A program made the translations under genes and the position numbers. 13,651 nt of DNA from an uncultured Lachnospiraceae bacterium (GTDB taxonomy: Bacteria > Bacillota > Clostridia > Lachnospirales > Lachnospiraceae): NCBI GenBank assembly GCA_910579425.1, contig CAJTVL010000101.1:1-13651 (forward strand), in the 5' to 3' direction. Shown here in pieces: positions 7,267 through 13,572 of this stretch. Position 1 is the stretch's first letter. Each line of letters begins with the position of its first letter. The notes under the pieces were generated by a model. That model ran no database searches, was not told where the DNA came from, and was given only the letters and a program-made list of their open reading frames with translations.

Positions 7267-9369
7267 TTATTTTTTCTTTTTGGGAAATTCCAGCTTTAAC
7301 TTATACTGGAAACCTTTGATCTCTTTCCCGTCTTTGGTATAGGAATAGTCCTCAATACCCTCTGGGATAAGGTACGCATCATAGCTGCCCTTCTTCCCCT
7401 TTAAGCCTTTAACGAGAATCTTTTTCCCCGCCAGCAAACTCTTGATCTGGCTGTCGGTCAGTGCTGCACCCATTGCACGCGATACGTTCATTCCACACTT
7501 ATTCTTGCAGTAAGCCCCGAATTTCCCTTTTACCACATCACTGCCGCACTTCGGGCATTTCCCGAAAATATCCTGTGTGTCGCACACGAACATGGATTTC
7601 TGTTCGTCACTGACACTTTGATAGGTCTTCACAAGCTCTTTTACCATATCTTCTATGCCGCCCATAAATTCCTGCATGGAATACTCACCCTTTGACACAA
7701 GGGTAAGGGTATTTTCCCAATCAGCGGTAAGTTTCGGGGATTTCACCACATCCGGAAGCACAGTGATCAGCTTCATACCGTCCTCTGTCGGTATCATCTG
7801 CTTTTTCTCACGCTTCACATATCCGTCCTTGACTAATTTTTCAATCACGTCCGCCCTTGTTGCAGGTGTACCCAGACCTTTCCGCTCTACATCATCGCCT
7901 ATATTCTCCGATCCTGCTCGCTCCATTGCTGACAGTAGCGAATCTTCCGTAAAACGCTTCGGAGCAGATGTGAAATGTTCGCTGATCTTTGTCTGCACCC
8001 CGTCAAAGGTCTGCCCCTCTGACAGTTCCGGCAGCTTTTTATCGCCGTTTTCTTCGTCCTTATTCCCCGTTATCTTGTAAGAACGCTTAAAGACATCTTC
8101 AAATAATTTCCAGCCGTCATACGTGACACTCTTTCCGGAAACGGCAAATACATGACTGCCGCAGGAAAACTCTGCCTTGACAGTTTCATATAAGTGCTTT
8201 TCGCCTGTCGCACACAAAAGACGGTTTGCAATCAGGGATAAGACTTTGCGCTCCGGCTCAGGCAGTGCAGCAAGGTCAGCTCCTGCAATCTCTAATGTCG
8301 GGATAATCGCATGGTGGTCTGTGACCTTTTTACTGTTCATTACCCTTTTTATATCCGGATTGAACAATACATCTTCCTGAAATAAAATCGAACCGAAGAC
8401 TGCTTCGATCACACCCCTTGCTGTCTGCTCCATATCATCAGATAAATACTGACTGTCAGTACGGGGATATGTGACCAGTTTTTTCTCATAAAGGCTCTGC
8501 GTATATTCTAAGGTCTGCTTTGCAGTGAAGCCAAACAGACGGTTCGCGTCACGCTGAAGTGTGGTAAGGTCATAGAGCTTCGGCGGCTGCATAGTTTTCT
8601 CTTCCTTTTTGACGGAAACAACCGTAGCGGCTCCGCTTACACATGCTGCAGCAATGCTTTCCGCCTGTGCCTTGTCATCTATCCTTTCCGTTACTGCATC
8701 AATCCCGTCCATAAGGATATGTACCATATAATACTGCTCTTTCTTGAAATTCCTGATCTTTTCCTCACGCTCCACCAGCATCGCAAGTGTCGGTGTCTGC
8801 ACCCTGCCGACCTTTAACATCTTACCGCCATACAGCACCGTAAACAGCCTTGTACCATTCAAGCCCACAAGCCAGTCCGCCCTCTGCCTGCACAGTGCGG
8901 ACTGGTAGAGGTTCTCATAATCACTTCCCGGACGCAGATTCTCAAAGCCCACACGGATTGCGCTTTCCTCCATTGATGAAATCCAGAGCCGTTTTATGGG
9001 CTTGCTGCACCCTGCCTGTTCATACACAAGGCGGAAGATAAGCTCCCCCTCACGCCCTGCGTCCGTGGCGCACACAACGCTTTCTACCCTCTTATCGTGC
9101 ATAAGCCCTTTTAACACCTTGTACTGCGCCGCTGTGTCGCCTTTCACTTCTGTCTGCCATTCCTCCGGTATCATGGGCAGACTCTCATAGCTCCACTTTT
9201 TCCACGCTTCAGAATAGGCGTCCGGCTGTGCAAGCTCAACCAGATGCCCGATGCACCATGAAACAATGTAACCGCTCCCCTCCATATATCCGTCTTTTTT
9301 CTCACCTGCGCCGATCACACGGGCAATCGACTGTGCCACGCTCGGCTTCTCTGCTATCACTAACTGCAT
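7267..9369 (-). CDS. topB: DNA topoisomerase III (type IA) of the ICE
   Basis: This 700-residue type IA topoisomerase relaxes or decatenates DNA by single-strand passage, probably on transferring or replicating element DNA. The Toprim domain opens with MQLVIAEKPSVAQSIARVIG, including the conserved Glu7, and carries DAGREGE at about 103-109. The catalytic tyrosine is Tyr301 in TYPRTDS. The C-terminus has a probable zinc-binding segment with CPKCG and YCKNKCG (about 588-630), then a basic tail ending PKKKK. I chose the ATG at 9369 because the family starts MQLVIAEKPS and it has AAGGAGG 7 bases upstream. The frame is open a further 37 codons to an ATG at 9480, which has its own close AAGGAGG, but that extension does not resemble the family. 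The gene lies upstream of the methyltransferase and helicase genes on the same strand. Confidence 0.95.
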   Translation of the reverse strand: MQLVIAEKPSVAQSIARVIGAGEKKDGYMEGSGYIVSWCIGHLVELAQPDAYSEAWKKWSYESLPMIPEEWQTEVKGDTAAQYKVLKGLMHDKRVESVVCATDAGREGELIFRLVYEQAGCSKPIKRLWISSMEESAIRVGFENLRPGSDYENLYQSALCRQRADWLVGLNGTRLFTVLYGGKMLKVGRVQTPTLAMLVEREEKIRNFKKEQYYMVHILMDGIDAVTERIDDKAQAESIAAACVSGAATVVSVKKEEKTMQPPKLYDLTTLQRDANRLFGFTAKQTLEYTQSLYEKKLVTYPRTDSQYLSDDMEQTARGVIEAVFGSILFQEDVLFNPDIKRVMNSKKVTDHHAIIPTLEIAGADLAALPEPERKVLSLIANRLLCATGEKHLYETVKAEFSCGSHVFAVSGKSVTYDGWKLFEDVFKRSYKITGNKDEENGDKKLPELSEGQTFDGVQTKISEHFTSAPKRFTEDSLLSAMERAGSENIGDDVERKGLGTPATRADVIEKLVKDGYVKREKKQMIPTEDGMKLITVLPDVVKSPKLTADWENTLTLVSKGEYSMQEFMGGIEDMVKELVKTYQSVSDEQKSMFVCDTQDIFGKCPKCGSDVVKGKFGAYCKNKCGMNVSRAMGAALTDSQIKSLLAGKKILVKGLKGKKGSYDAYLIPEGIEDYSYTKDGKEIKGFQYKLKLEFPKKKK

Positions 9370-9735
9370 AAAATTTCCTCCTTGTTCTTGTTGCGTTGAT
9401 AGTTGCTGAAAATAAAAAAGGTAGCTGATTTTCTGTTTAGAAAAACTACTACCAAAGGTAAACCATATTCTGTTTTTCATATCCTCCTTTCTGTCTTGAT
9501 AATGTAAAATAAAAAGGACAGCTAAGACTTTTCCTTTGCTGACCTTTTCAAATCTTTATTGAGCTTATATCCGACACACTGTATTATTTGTACGCAAAAC
9601 TTTCTGTATGGACTATAGCCTATCTTTTTGTTCTATATTTTGATATGTCCTTTGACAGTGGCAAACCAAATATAAATGTATCATTATGGCAAACTGGGTA
9701 TAAAATTCCTTTTACTCATAAATTCGCTTGTGCTT
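9370..9735 (-). other. topB leader and intergenic region with a probable terminator
   Basis: This stretch lies between the kinase stop and the topB start. From right to left on the minus strand it contains about 190 bases of AT-rich sequence in which I recognise no gene, a terminator-like hairpin (9512-9548), and a possible alternative topB start at 9480. Two similar segments, ATAAAAAAGGTAGCT near 9409 and ATAAAAAGGACAGCT near 9509, each precede a Shine-Dalgarno and ATG, suggesting a partly duplicated leader. The right-hand part contains GGCAAAC twice, near 9660 and 9689, without clear meaning. Confidence 0.5.
9512..9548 (-). terminator. Probable intrinsic terminator upstream of topB
   Basis: On the minus strand AAAAGGTCAGC pairs with GCTGTCCTTTT across a 15-base loop, an 11-bp stem with one T-T mismatch. 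The 3' arm runs into TTTTTATTTT. It lies about 190 bases past the kinase stop and probably ends the two-component/ABC transcript, insulating topB. Confidence 0.6.
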
Positions 9736-10632
9736 TTATATTGCTGTTTCTGGAAAATCTATACAAATACTTAATGTTCCTTCGTGGTATTGCGCTGTAA
9801 TAGTGCCACACATTTGTTCAACCAATGTTTTGGAGATAGAAAGCCCCAAACCTGTTGAGTTCCTTGCTGTTTCAACAGAAAAGAACCGGTTAAACAATTT
9901 TCCAACTTGTACGTCATTTAGCTTTTGTGCTGTATTTGAGAAAATAATTTTCCCCGTTTCGAGCAGTTCAACTTTCAGATCGCAGTCACTGTATTTTATT
10001 GCATTATACAGAATGTTGCTGAACACACGCAATAATGCAGTTCTGTTCAAAGTGCGTATAATCTTTTTTTCAGTAATATCTATTTGTGGAGTAATACCGC
10101 ACTTAGTCAAAGCTGCATAGAATGACACAAGGCTTTCTTCTAATATACCGTTTACACATAAAGGCTCTAACTGCATAGGCCCTTCATCCGACATGATGAG
10201 CGAGTAACGAAACAGTTCTTCAATTAATTGTTTTAATACCTCCACACGGTTTTGAATAGCCATGACATAGCGGGTTACTCTTTCAGATTTTTCTTCCGCT
10301 TCAAGCAAATCCAAATATCCAAATATTGCAGTTAAGGGTGTCCGTAAATCATGGGAAATATTTGTTACAGCGTCTTTCAACTCTCTATCTCCGTTAAGAT
10401 ATTGTCTGCGCTGTTTCCGTAGCATTCGGAGTTGCTTATTTAAGTCGGCTGCCAACAATCGCAGTTGTTGGTCATTGGAAGATATAGAAATAAGGGTGTT
10501 CGTATCTGTTTTCAGCCAGTCCGTAAGTTCTGCCCGTATTTCCGCCATACCTGCCTTTAACATATAAACTTTCAAACAGAGAATAAGAGCAATGTTAAAC
10601 AGAACACCGCACAGAACCCACGGTAAAAGCAT
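9736..10632 (-). CDS. Short membrane sensor histidine kinase of the ABC cassette
   Basis: This 298-residue kinase most likely phosphorylates the response regulator encoded at 12496-13158. One membrane helix (residues about 4-23) is followed by a cytoplasmic linker; there is no extracytoplasmic sensing domain. The H-box is NISHDLRTPLTAIFGYLDLL with His94, and the ATPase domain has the N-box NILYNAIKYSD (Asn206, Asn210), the F-box LFNRFF (247-252) and the G2 box GLGLSISK (261-268). A typical G1 box (DxGxG) is missing: FSNTAQKL stands in its place, as in related short Firmicutes kinases. With no input domain, it may read the state of the partner ABC permease or membrane. The ATG at 10632 has GGGAGG 7 bases upstream and lies 12 bases after the permease stop, so the two are co-transcribed. 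Confidence 0.9.
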   Translation of the reverse strand: MLLPWVLCGVLFNIALILCLKVYMLKAGMAEIRAELTDWLKTDTNTLISISSNDQQLRLLAADLNKQLRMLRKQRRQYLNGDRELKDAVTNISHDLRTPLTAIFGYLDLLEAEEKSERVTRYVMAIQNRVEVLKQLIEELFRYSLIMSDEGPMQLEPLCVNGILEESLVSFYAALTKCGITPQIDITEKKIIRTLNRTALLRVFSNILYNAIKYSDCDLKVELLETGKIIFSNTAQKLNDVQVGKLFNRFFSVETARNSTGLGLSISKTLVEQMCGTITAQYHEGTLSICIDFPETAI

Positions 10633-10644
10633 GATTATACCTCC

Positions 10645-11484
10645 CTATCTCAAATCTTTCTTACGGAATAGTGTCAGCCCACAACCACATGATAAGACTA
10701 TCCACGCTAATGAAGCTGAAAACATCTCTATATAACGGGTATGTTCATTTAGCATTCCACTAAGCTGTAACGATTGTCCCCCTGGGACAACTTCAAAAAC
10801 TATTTCATAAACCCGTCGTTCTGTTCCCTCTAAATAATCGGGATTATGAATCCACTCTGAATGACTTCCATCATCAATTTCACCTATCCCCAAAGAGCTA
10901 TCTGGGATATAATAATACTCTGATTCATCCAGCCGATTTGAAACAGTAGTGCCAGCAAACAACAGTAAGAACGACAATAAAATGCAGGCAATAGCTGAAA
11001 TAGTGCGATTAGGAATTAACATGGCAAAAAAACAATAAATTGCTGTATAAGCTGCACTCAAAGCAAACACGCAGATTCCTTGTGAAAGAATCTCCGAAAA
11101 TTCAATGTGAAAAAATCCCAAAAATGGAACACCTACTAAAAGCGTAGAAATCAGACACCCCAAGCACATAATCCAGCCTGCAACAATGCAAACTAATACA
11201 TTTGCAAGATAAATATCCGAACGGGCATGGCCTGAAATAATTTTATTTCTGATTGTATCATACTCATACTCAGCACCTACAAAAAGACTGATAAAAACGG
11301 AAAGGATAATGCCAATCACATACGCATATATCCAAAATGTTTCTTCCAAATAATGTACTTCAACCGAATCTTGAATCATACCGATCTTTTGTAAGACACA
11401 AAAAACAGTCAGCACCAAAGAACCGAACCAAAACACTTTGTTTTTCCAAAGTCTTGCAAAATTAGCTCTTAAAAGTTTATTCAT
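10645..11484 (-). CDS. ABC-2 type permease, probably peptide-antibiotic transport or immunity
   Basis: This 279-residue integral membrane protein is the transmembrane partner of the ATPase encoded just upstream. I count six helices near residues 18-34, 50-70, 92-118, 131-156, 160-180 and 252-272. The cytoplasmic signature GAEYEYDTIRNKIISGHARSDIYL, residues 70-93, is typical of the ABC-2 family (NatB/BcrB-like). Between helices 5 and 6 lies an unusually long loop of about 70 residues (181-251), rich in Asp, Glu and Tyr and probably extracytoplasmic. I chose the ATG at 11484 because GGAGG lies 8 bases upstream; the frame is open six codons further. The gene overlaps the ATPase stop by 8 bases, indicating translational coupling. 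Substrate is unknown; lantibiotic- or bacitracin-like peptides are inferred from the neighbouring kinase and regulator. Confidence 0.9.
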   Translation of the reverse strand: MNKLLRANFARLWKNKVFWFGSLVLTVFCVLQKIGMIQDSVEVHYLEETFWIYAYVIGIILSVFISLFVGAEYEYDTIRNKIISGHARSDIYLANVLVCIVAGWIMCLGCLISTLLVGVPFLGFFHIEFSEILSQGICVFALSAAYTAIYCFFAMLIPNRTISAIACILLSFLLLFAGTTVSNRLDESEYYYIPDSSLGIGEIDDGSHSEWIHNPDYLEGTERRVYEIVFEVVPGGQSLQLSGMLNEHTRYIEMFSASLAWIVLSCGCGLTLFRKKDLR

Positions 11485-12391
11485 GATTTTTACCTCCAAC
11501 AAGGCTCATATAAAAGCTTTCTAAACTCTCAGCACGTTCCTGCATGGAAACCACCTCACAATTCTCTTTCGCCAGTTCAGAAATCAACAGGGACGCTTTA
11601 ATCTTTGTGTATACATTGGCAGTTGTATCGGATAGAATTTTATACTCGATTTTCATTCGATCAAGTACACAAGCAAGCACTTTTGCATTGCTCACTTCCA
11701 TAAATACACATTTTCTGCAAGCAGTTTCTAATTCAGTTGCACTGATTTCCTTTACAATGTTTCCATTGTCAATAAAGCCATAGTGTGTCGCAAGCTTAGC
11801 CAGTTCATCAAGAATATGGCTGGAAATCAGTACCGTTATCTGATGCTCGTGATTAATCTTTAAAATCAGTTCCCGCATTTCAATGATACCTTGTGGATCA
11901 AGACCATTTATCGGCTCATCTAATACAAGAAAGTCTGGATCACCGCAAAGTGCAACTGCAATTCCTAATCGCTGCCGCATACCAAGCGAAAAGTTCTTCG
12001 CTTTCTTTTTCCTGGTATTTTCAAGACCAACCAACTTTAATAGCTCTGTCAACCCATCGAAAGAGGGAATACCGAGAATACGATATTGCTCTTTTAAATT
12101 TTCTTCTGCTGTCATATCAAGATAAATAGACGGCGTTTCTACCACAGCCCCCATTCTCCTGCGTGATTTGTCAATTTCCTTATCGGTACTTTTCCTCCCA
12201 TACAGCGTGTATTCGCCGGAAGTTGCTGTCTGCAATCCACAAATCAAACGAATTAGAGTTGTTTTGCCAGCACCATTTTTTCCAACGAAAGCGTAAATAG
12301 CCCCTTTTGGAACGTGCATTGAAACAGCGTTCAGTGCCTTGAATGTTCCATACTCTTTAGTCAAAGCGTTTGTTGTTAGGACATAGTCCAT
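11477..12391 (-). CDS. ABC transporter ATP-binding protein (BcrA/CcmA type)
   Basis: This 304-residue protein supplies ATP hydrolysis to the ABC-2 permease that overlaps its end. The nucleotide-binding domain is complete: Walker A VGKNGAGKTT (36-45), signature SLGMRQR (135-141), Walker B FLVLDEP (154-160, with Glu159) followed by the D-loop GLDP, and the switch histidine His192 in ISSHIL. The C-terminal about 90 residues form the accessory domain common in antibiotic-resistance exporters such as BcrA. The ATG at 12391 is chosen because GGAGG stands 8 bases upstream and the product then starts MDYVLTTNALTKEYG; upstream codons to 12439 overlap the promoter. It has its own promoter with repeated regulator-like sites at 12438-12494, so it can be induced separately from the response-regulator gene. 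Confidence 0.95.
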   Translation of the reverse strand: MDYVLTTNALTKEYGTFKALNAVSMHVPKGAIYAFVGKNGAGKTTLIRLICGLQTATSGEYTLYGRKSTDKEIDKSRRRMGAVVETPSIYLDMTAEENLKEQYRILGIPSFDGLTELLKLVGLENTRKKKAKNFSLGMRQRLGIAVALCGDPDFLVLDEPINGLDPQGIIEMRELILKINHEHQITVLISSHILDELAKLATHYGFIDNGNIVKEISATELETACRKCVFMEVSNAKVLACVLDRMKIEYKILSDTTANVYTKIKASLLISELAKENCEVVSMQERAESLESFYMSLVGGKNHE

Positions 12392-12437
12392 AAATTTAAC
12401 CTCCAATCTGCACGAGTGTTTCATGCTTAATGCTGAC

Positions 12438-12494
12438 ATTGTAGCAAGAAATAGTTGAGAAAATGAAAAGAAAATAGTTGAGATTTAGTTGAGA
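12438..12494 (-). promoter_or_regulatory. ABC operon promoter with three direct repeats, likely response-regulator sites
   Basis: The 104-base gap between the regulator stop and the ATPase start carries TAGTTGAGA (minus strand TCTCAACTA) three times, at 12452-12460, 12475-12483 and 12486-12494. Starts are 23 and 11 bases apart, about two and one helical turns, as expected for OmpR-family dimer sites. An extended -10 element, TGCTACAAT on the minus strand (hexamer 12438-12443), lies just downstream, and the nearest repeat occupies its spacer and approaches the -35 region. There is no good -35 hexamer, consistent with an activator-dependent promoter. Confidence 0.6.
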
Positions 12495-12495
12495 T

Positions 12496-13158
12496 TTATT
12501 CCGATTTCAATTTAAAGCCAATACCCCATACTGCATCTATATATTCTTTCCCTCCAATATCCCGTAGTTTTTTTCGCAAGTGGCTGATATGCGTTTTTAA
12601 TGAGCTATCCGTACAATCAGGAGTTTCCTCGCCAATGCGTTCAAGCAATACAGACTTTGTTATTACTTGTAATGGATTTTGCATGAGAATTTTTAAGATT
12701 GCATATTCTGTCCTTGTTAAATTTGCTTCTTGCTGTCCTACAAAGACTTCATGTGTCATTATATCTAACTGCAGATTATCAAAAGATAAAATGGAATTAG
12801 CCGAATTTAGACCATTGCGGAGTGCAACGGTAATTCTTGCAAGCAGCTCTTTCATTTCAAAAGGTTTTGTAATATAATCCGCTGCACCACCAAGCAAAAG
12901 ATCAACCTTATCGTCAACATCAATCTTTGCACTAACAACGATAACAGGTATACCTTTTATTTGTGGTAATACTTCTTCACCAGAAAGACCTGGAAGCATT
13001 AAATCAAGCAAAATAAGGTCAGGTTTTGACGCTGACAGCACATATAATGCCTCTGTCCCCGAATAAGCCCGTGATACTTGATAGCCCTCTTTTATAAGTG
13101 CTTCTTCAATCACACTCCCGATATGAATATCGTCGTCAATAATCAAAATATGCTTCAT
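12496..13158 (-). CDS. OmpR-family response regulator
   Basis: This 220-residue regulator has an N-terminal receiver and a C-terminal winged helix. In the receiver the acidic pocket is IIDDD (6-10), the phosphorylation site is Asp52 in LILLDLMLPG, the conserved Ser76 lies in VVSAK, and Lys98 in YITKPF. The DNA-binding domain includes LTRTEYAILKILM, then SLKTHISHLRKKLRD (the recognition-helix region) and the wing VWGIGFKL. The likely partner is the kinase encoded three genes downstream. The start at 13158 gives MKHILIIDDD, the usual N-terminus; codons to 13227 lie in the preceding gene. Its ATG overlaps the TGA of the helix-turn-helix gene (ATGA), and GGGGGA lies 8 bases upstream. The repeats just after its stop are probable targets. 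Confidence 0.93.
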   Translation of the reverse strand: MKHILIIDDDIHIGSVIEEALIKEGYQVSRAYSGTEALYVLSASKPDLILLDLMLPGLSGEEVLPQIKGIPVIVVSAKIDVDDKVDLLLGGAADYITKPFEMKELLARITVALRNGLNSANSILSFDNLQLDIMTHEVFVGQQEANLTRTEYAILKILMQNPLQVITKSVLLERIGEETPDCTDSSLKTHISHLRKKLRDIGGKEYIDAVWGIGFKLKSE

Positions 13159-13340
13159 TTTAAATTCCCCCGCTTTCCTTTTAATCTTCCATCCACGGGT
13201 TTTTCCGCATCCTTTGGTATTAACCAAACAGTTCCCATTTTTTCAGCACCCGCAATACGTCCGTCAGAACAATAATAATTTATCATGCGAGGAGAGATAC
13301 CCCATTTTTCGCTTGCTTGTTTAAGTGTCATATAATCCAT
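13155..13340 (-). CDS. Small MerR/excisionase-like helix-turn-helix protein
   Basis: This 61-residue protein, starting MDYMTLKQASEKWGISPR, is nearly all one winged helix-turn-helix domain. LKQASEKWGISPRMINYYC is the helix-turn-helix, and DGRIAGAEKMGTVWLIPKDAEKP is the wing. It belongs to a widespread group of tiny DNA-binding proteins of Firmicutes whose targets are mostly unknown. The ATG at 13340 has GGAGG 8 bases upstream; the frame is open 18 codons further, but those lie over the promoter. It is the first gene of the cassette and is translationally coupled to the response regulator by an ATGA overlap, which suggests a shared role in regulation. It may bind the palindrome at 13372-13388 in its own promoter. 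Confidence 0.85.
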   Translation of the reverse strand: MDYMTLKQASEKWGISPRMINYYCSDGRIAGAEKMGTVWLIPKDAEKPVDGRLKGKRGNLK

Positions 13341-13361
13341 ATAATACACCTCCAAATATGT

Positions 13362-13395
13362 ATTATATTTCGTTTTCTCGAAGAAAACAAGCATG
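13362..13395 (-). promoter_or_regulatory. Promoter of the HTH-regulator pair with an operator-like palindrome
   Basis: On the minus strand TTGTTT and TATAAT (13362-13367) are separated by 17 bases, and the start codon follows closely. A perfect palindrome GTTTTCT-CGA-AGAAAAC (7-bp arms, 13372-13388) occupies the spacer and overlaps the -35 element. A protein bound there would block RNA polymerase, so a repressor is likely; the encoded helix-turn-helix protein or the response regulator are candidates. Confidence 0.55.
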
Positions 13396-13572
13396 ACAGA
13401 TGAACGCTATATAAATTATCTCAGCCAACATAGAAAACTATACAGAAGCATCATGGAAAAATCAAAACTTTTGGATTTTTCCACAATGCGCCTTTTGTTT
13501 TTCAGTCCTTATGCGCTTCGTTCCGTTTCCTGTTTTTTCCTGTGGTATGCTTCCCTCCTTGTGGCAAGGTAA
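13393..13572 (+). CDS. Possible small plus-strand ORF or gene remnant (doubtful)
   Basis: A 59-codon frame begins MTDERYINYLSQHRKLYRSI. Its first 28 or so residues read like a normal charged, helical N-terminus and fall in the gap between the helix-turn-helix gene and the upstream gene. The rest runs antisense through the end of that upstream gene and has no protein character. There is no convincing Shine-Dalgarno before the ATG. It may be the truncated start of a gene cut at the cassette border, or chance. I do not recognise a family. Confidence 0.2.
   Translation: MTDERYINYLSQHRKLYRSIMEKSKLLDFSTMRLLFFSPYALRSVSCFFLWYASLLVAR
13454..13483. repeat. 10-bp inverted repeat between the cassette and the upstream gene
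   Basis: TGGAAAAATC and GATTTTTCCA form perfect 10-bp arms around a 10-base centre that itself contains part of CAAAACTTTTG. It lies 25 bases after the stop of the upstream ICE gene, so it may be a weak terminator, although no separate T-run follows on either strand. It also lies near the apparent right border of the AT-rich cassette. Confidence 0.45.

Noticed and set aside
9370..9480. 37-residue N-terminal extension of TopB
   Set aside because: The sequence does not match the family, which starts MQLVIAEKPS, and the ATG at 9369 has a better spaced ribosome binding site; kept only as an alternative.
9728..10120. Plus-strand 130-codon frame
   Set aside because: Antisense to the ATPase domain of the histidine kinase, with no protein-family character.
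12392..12439. Sixteen-codon N-terminal extension of the ABC ATPase
   Set aside because: It overlaps the promoter -10 element and lacks a ribosome binding site; the ATG at 12391 has GGAGG.
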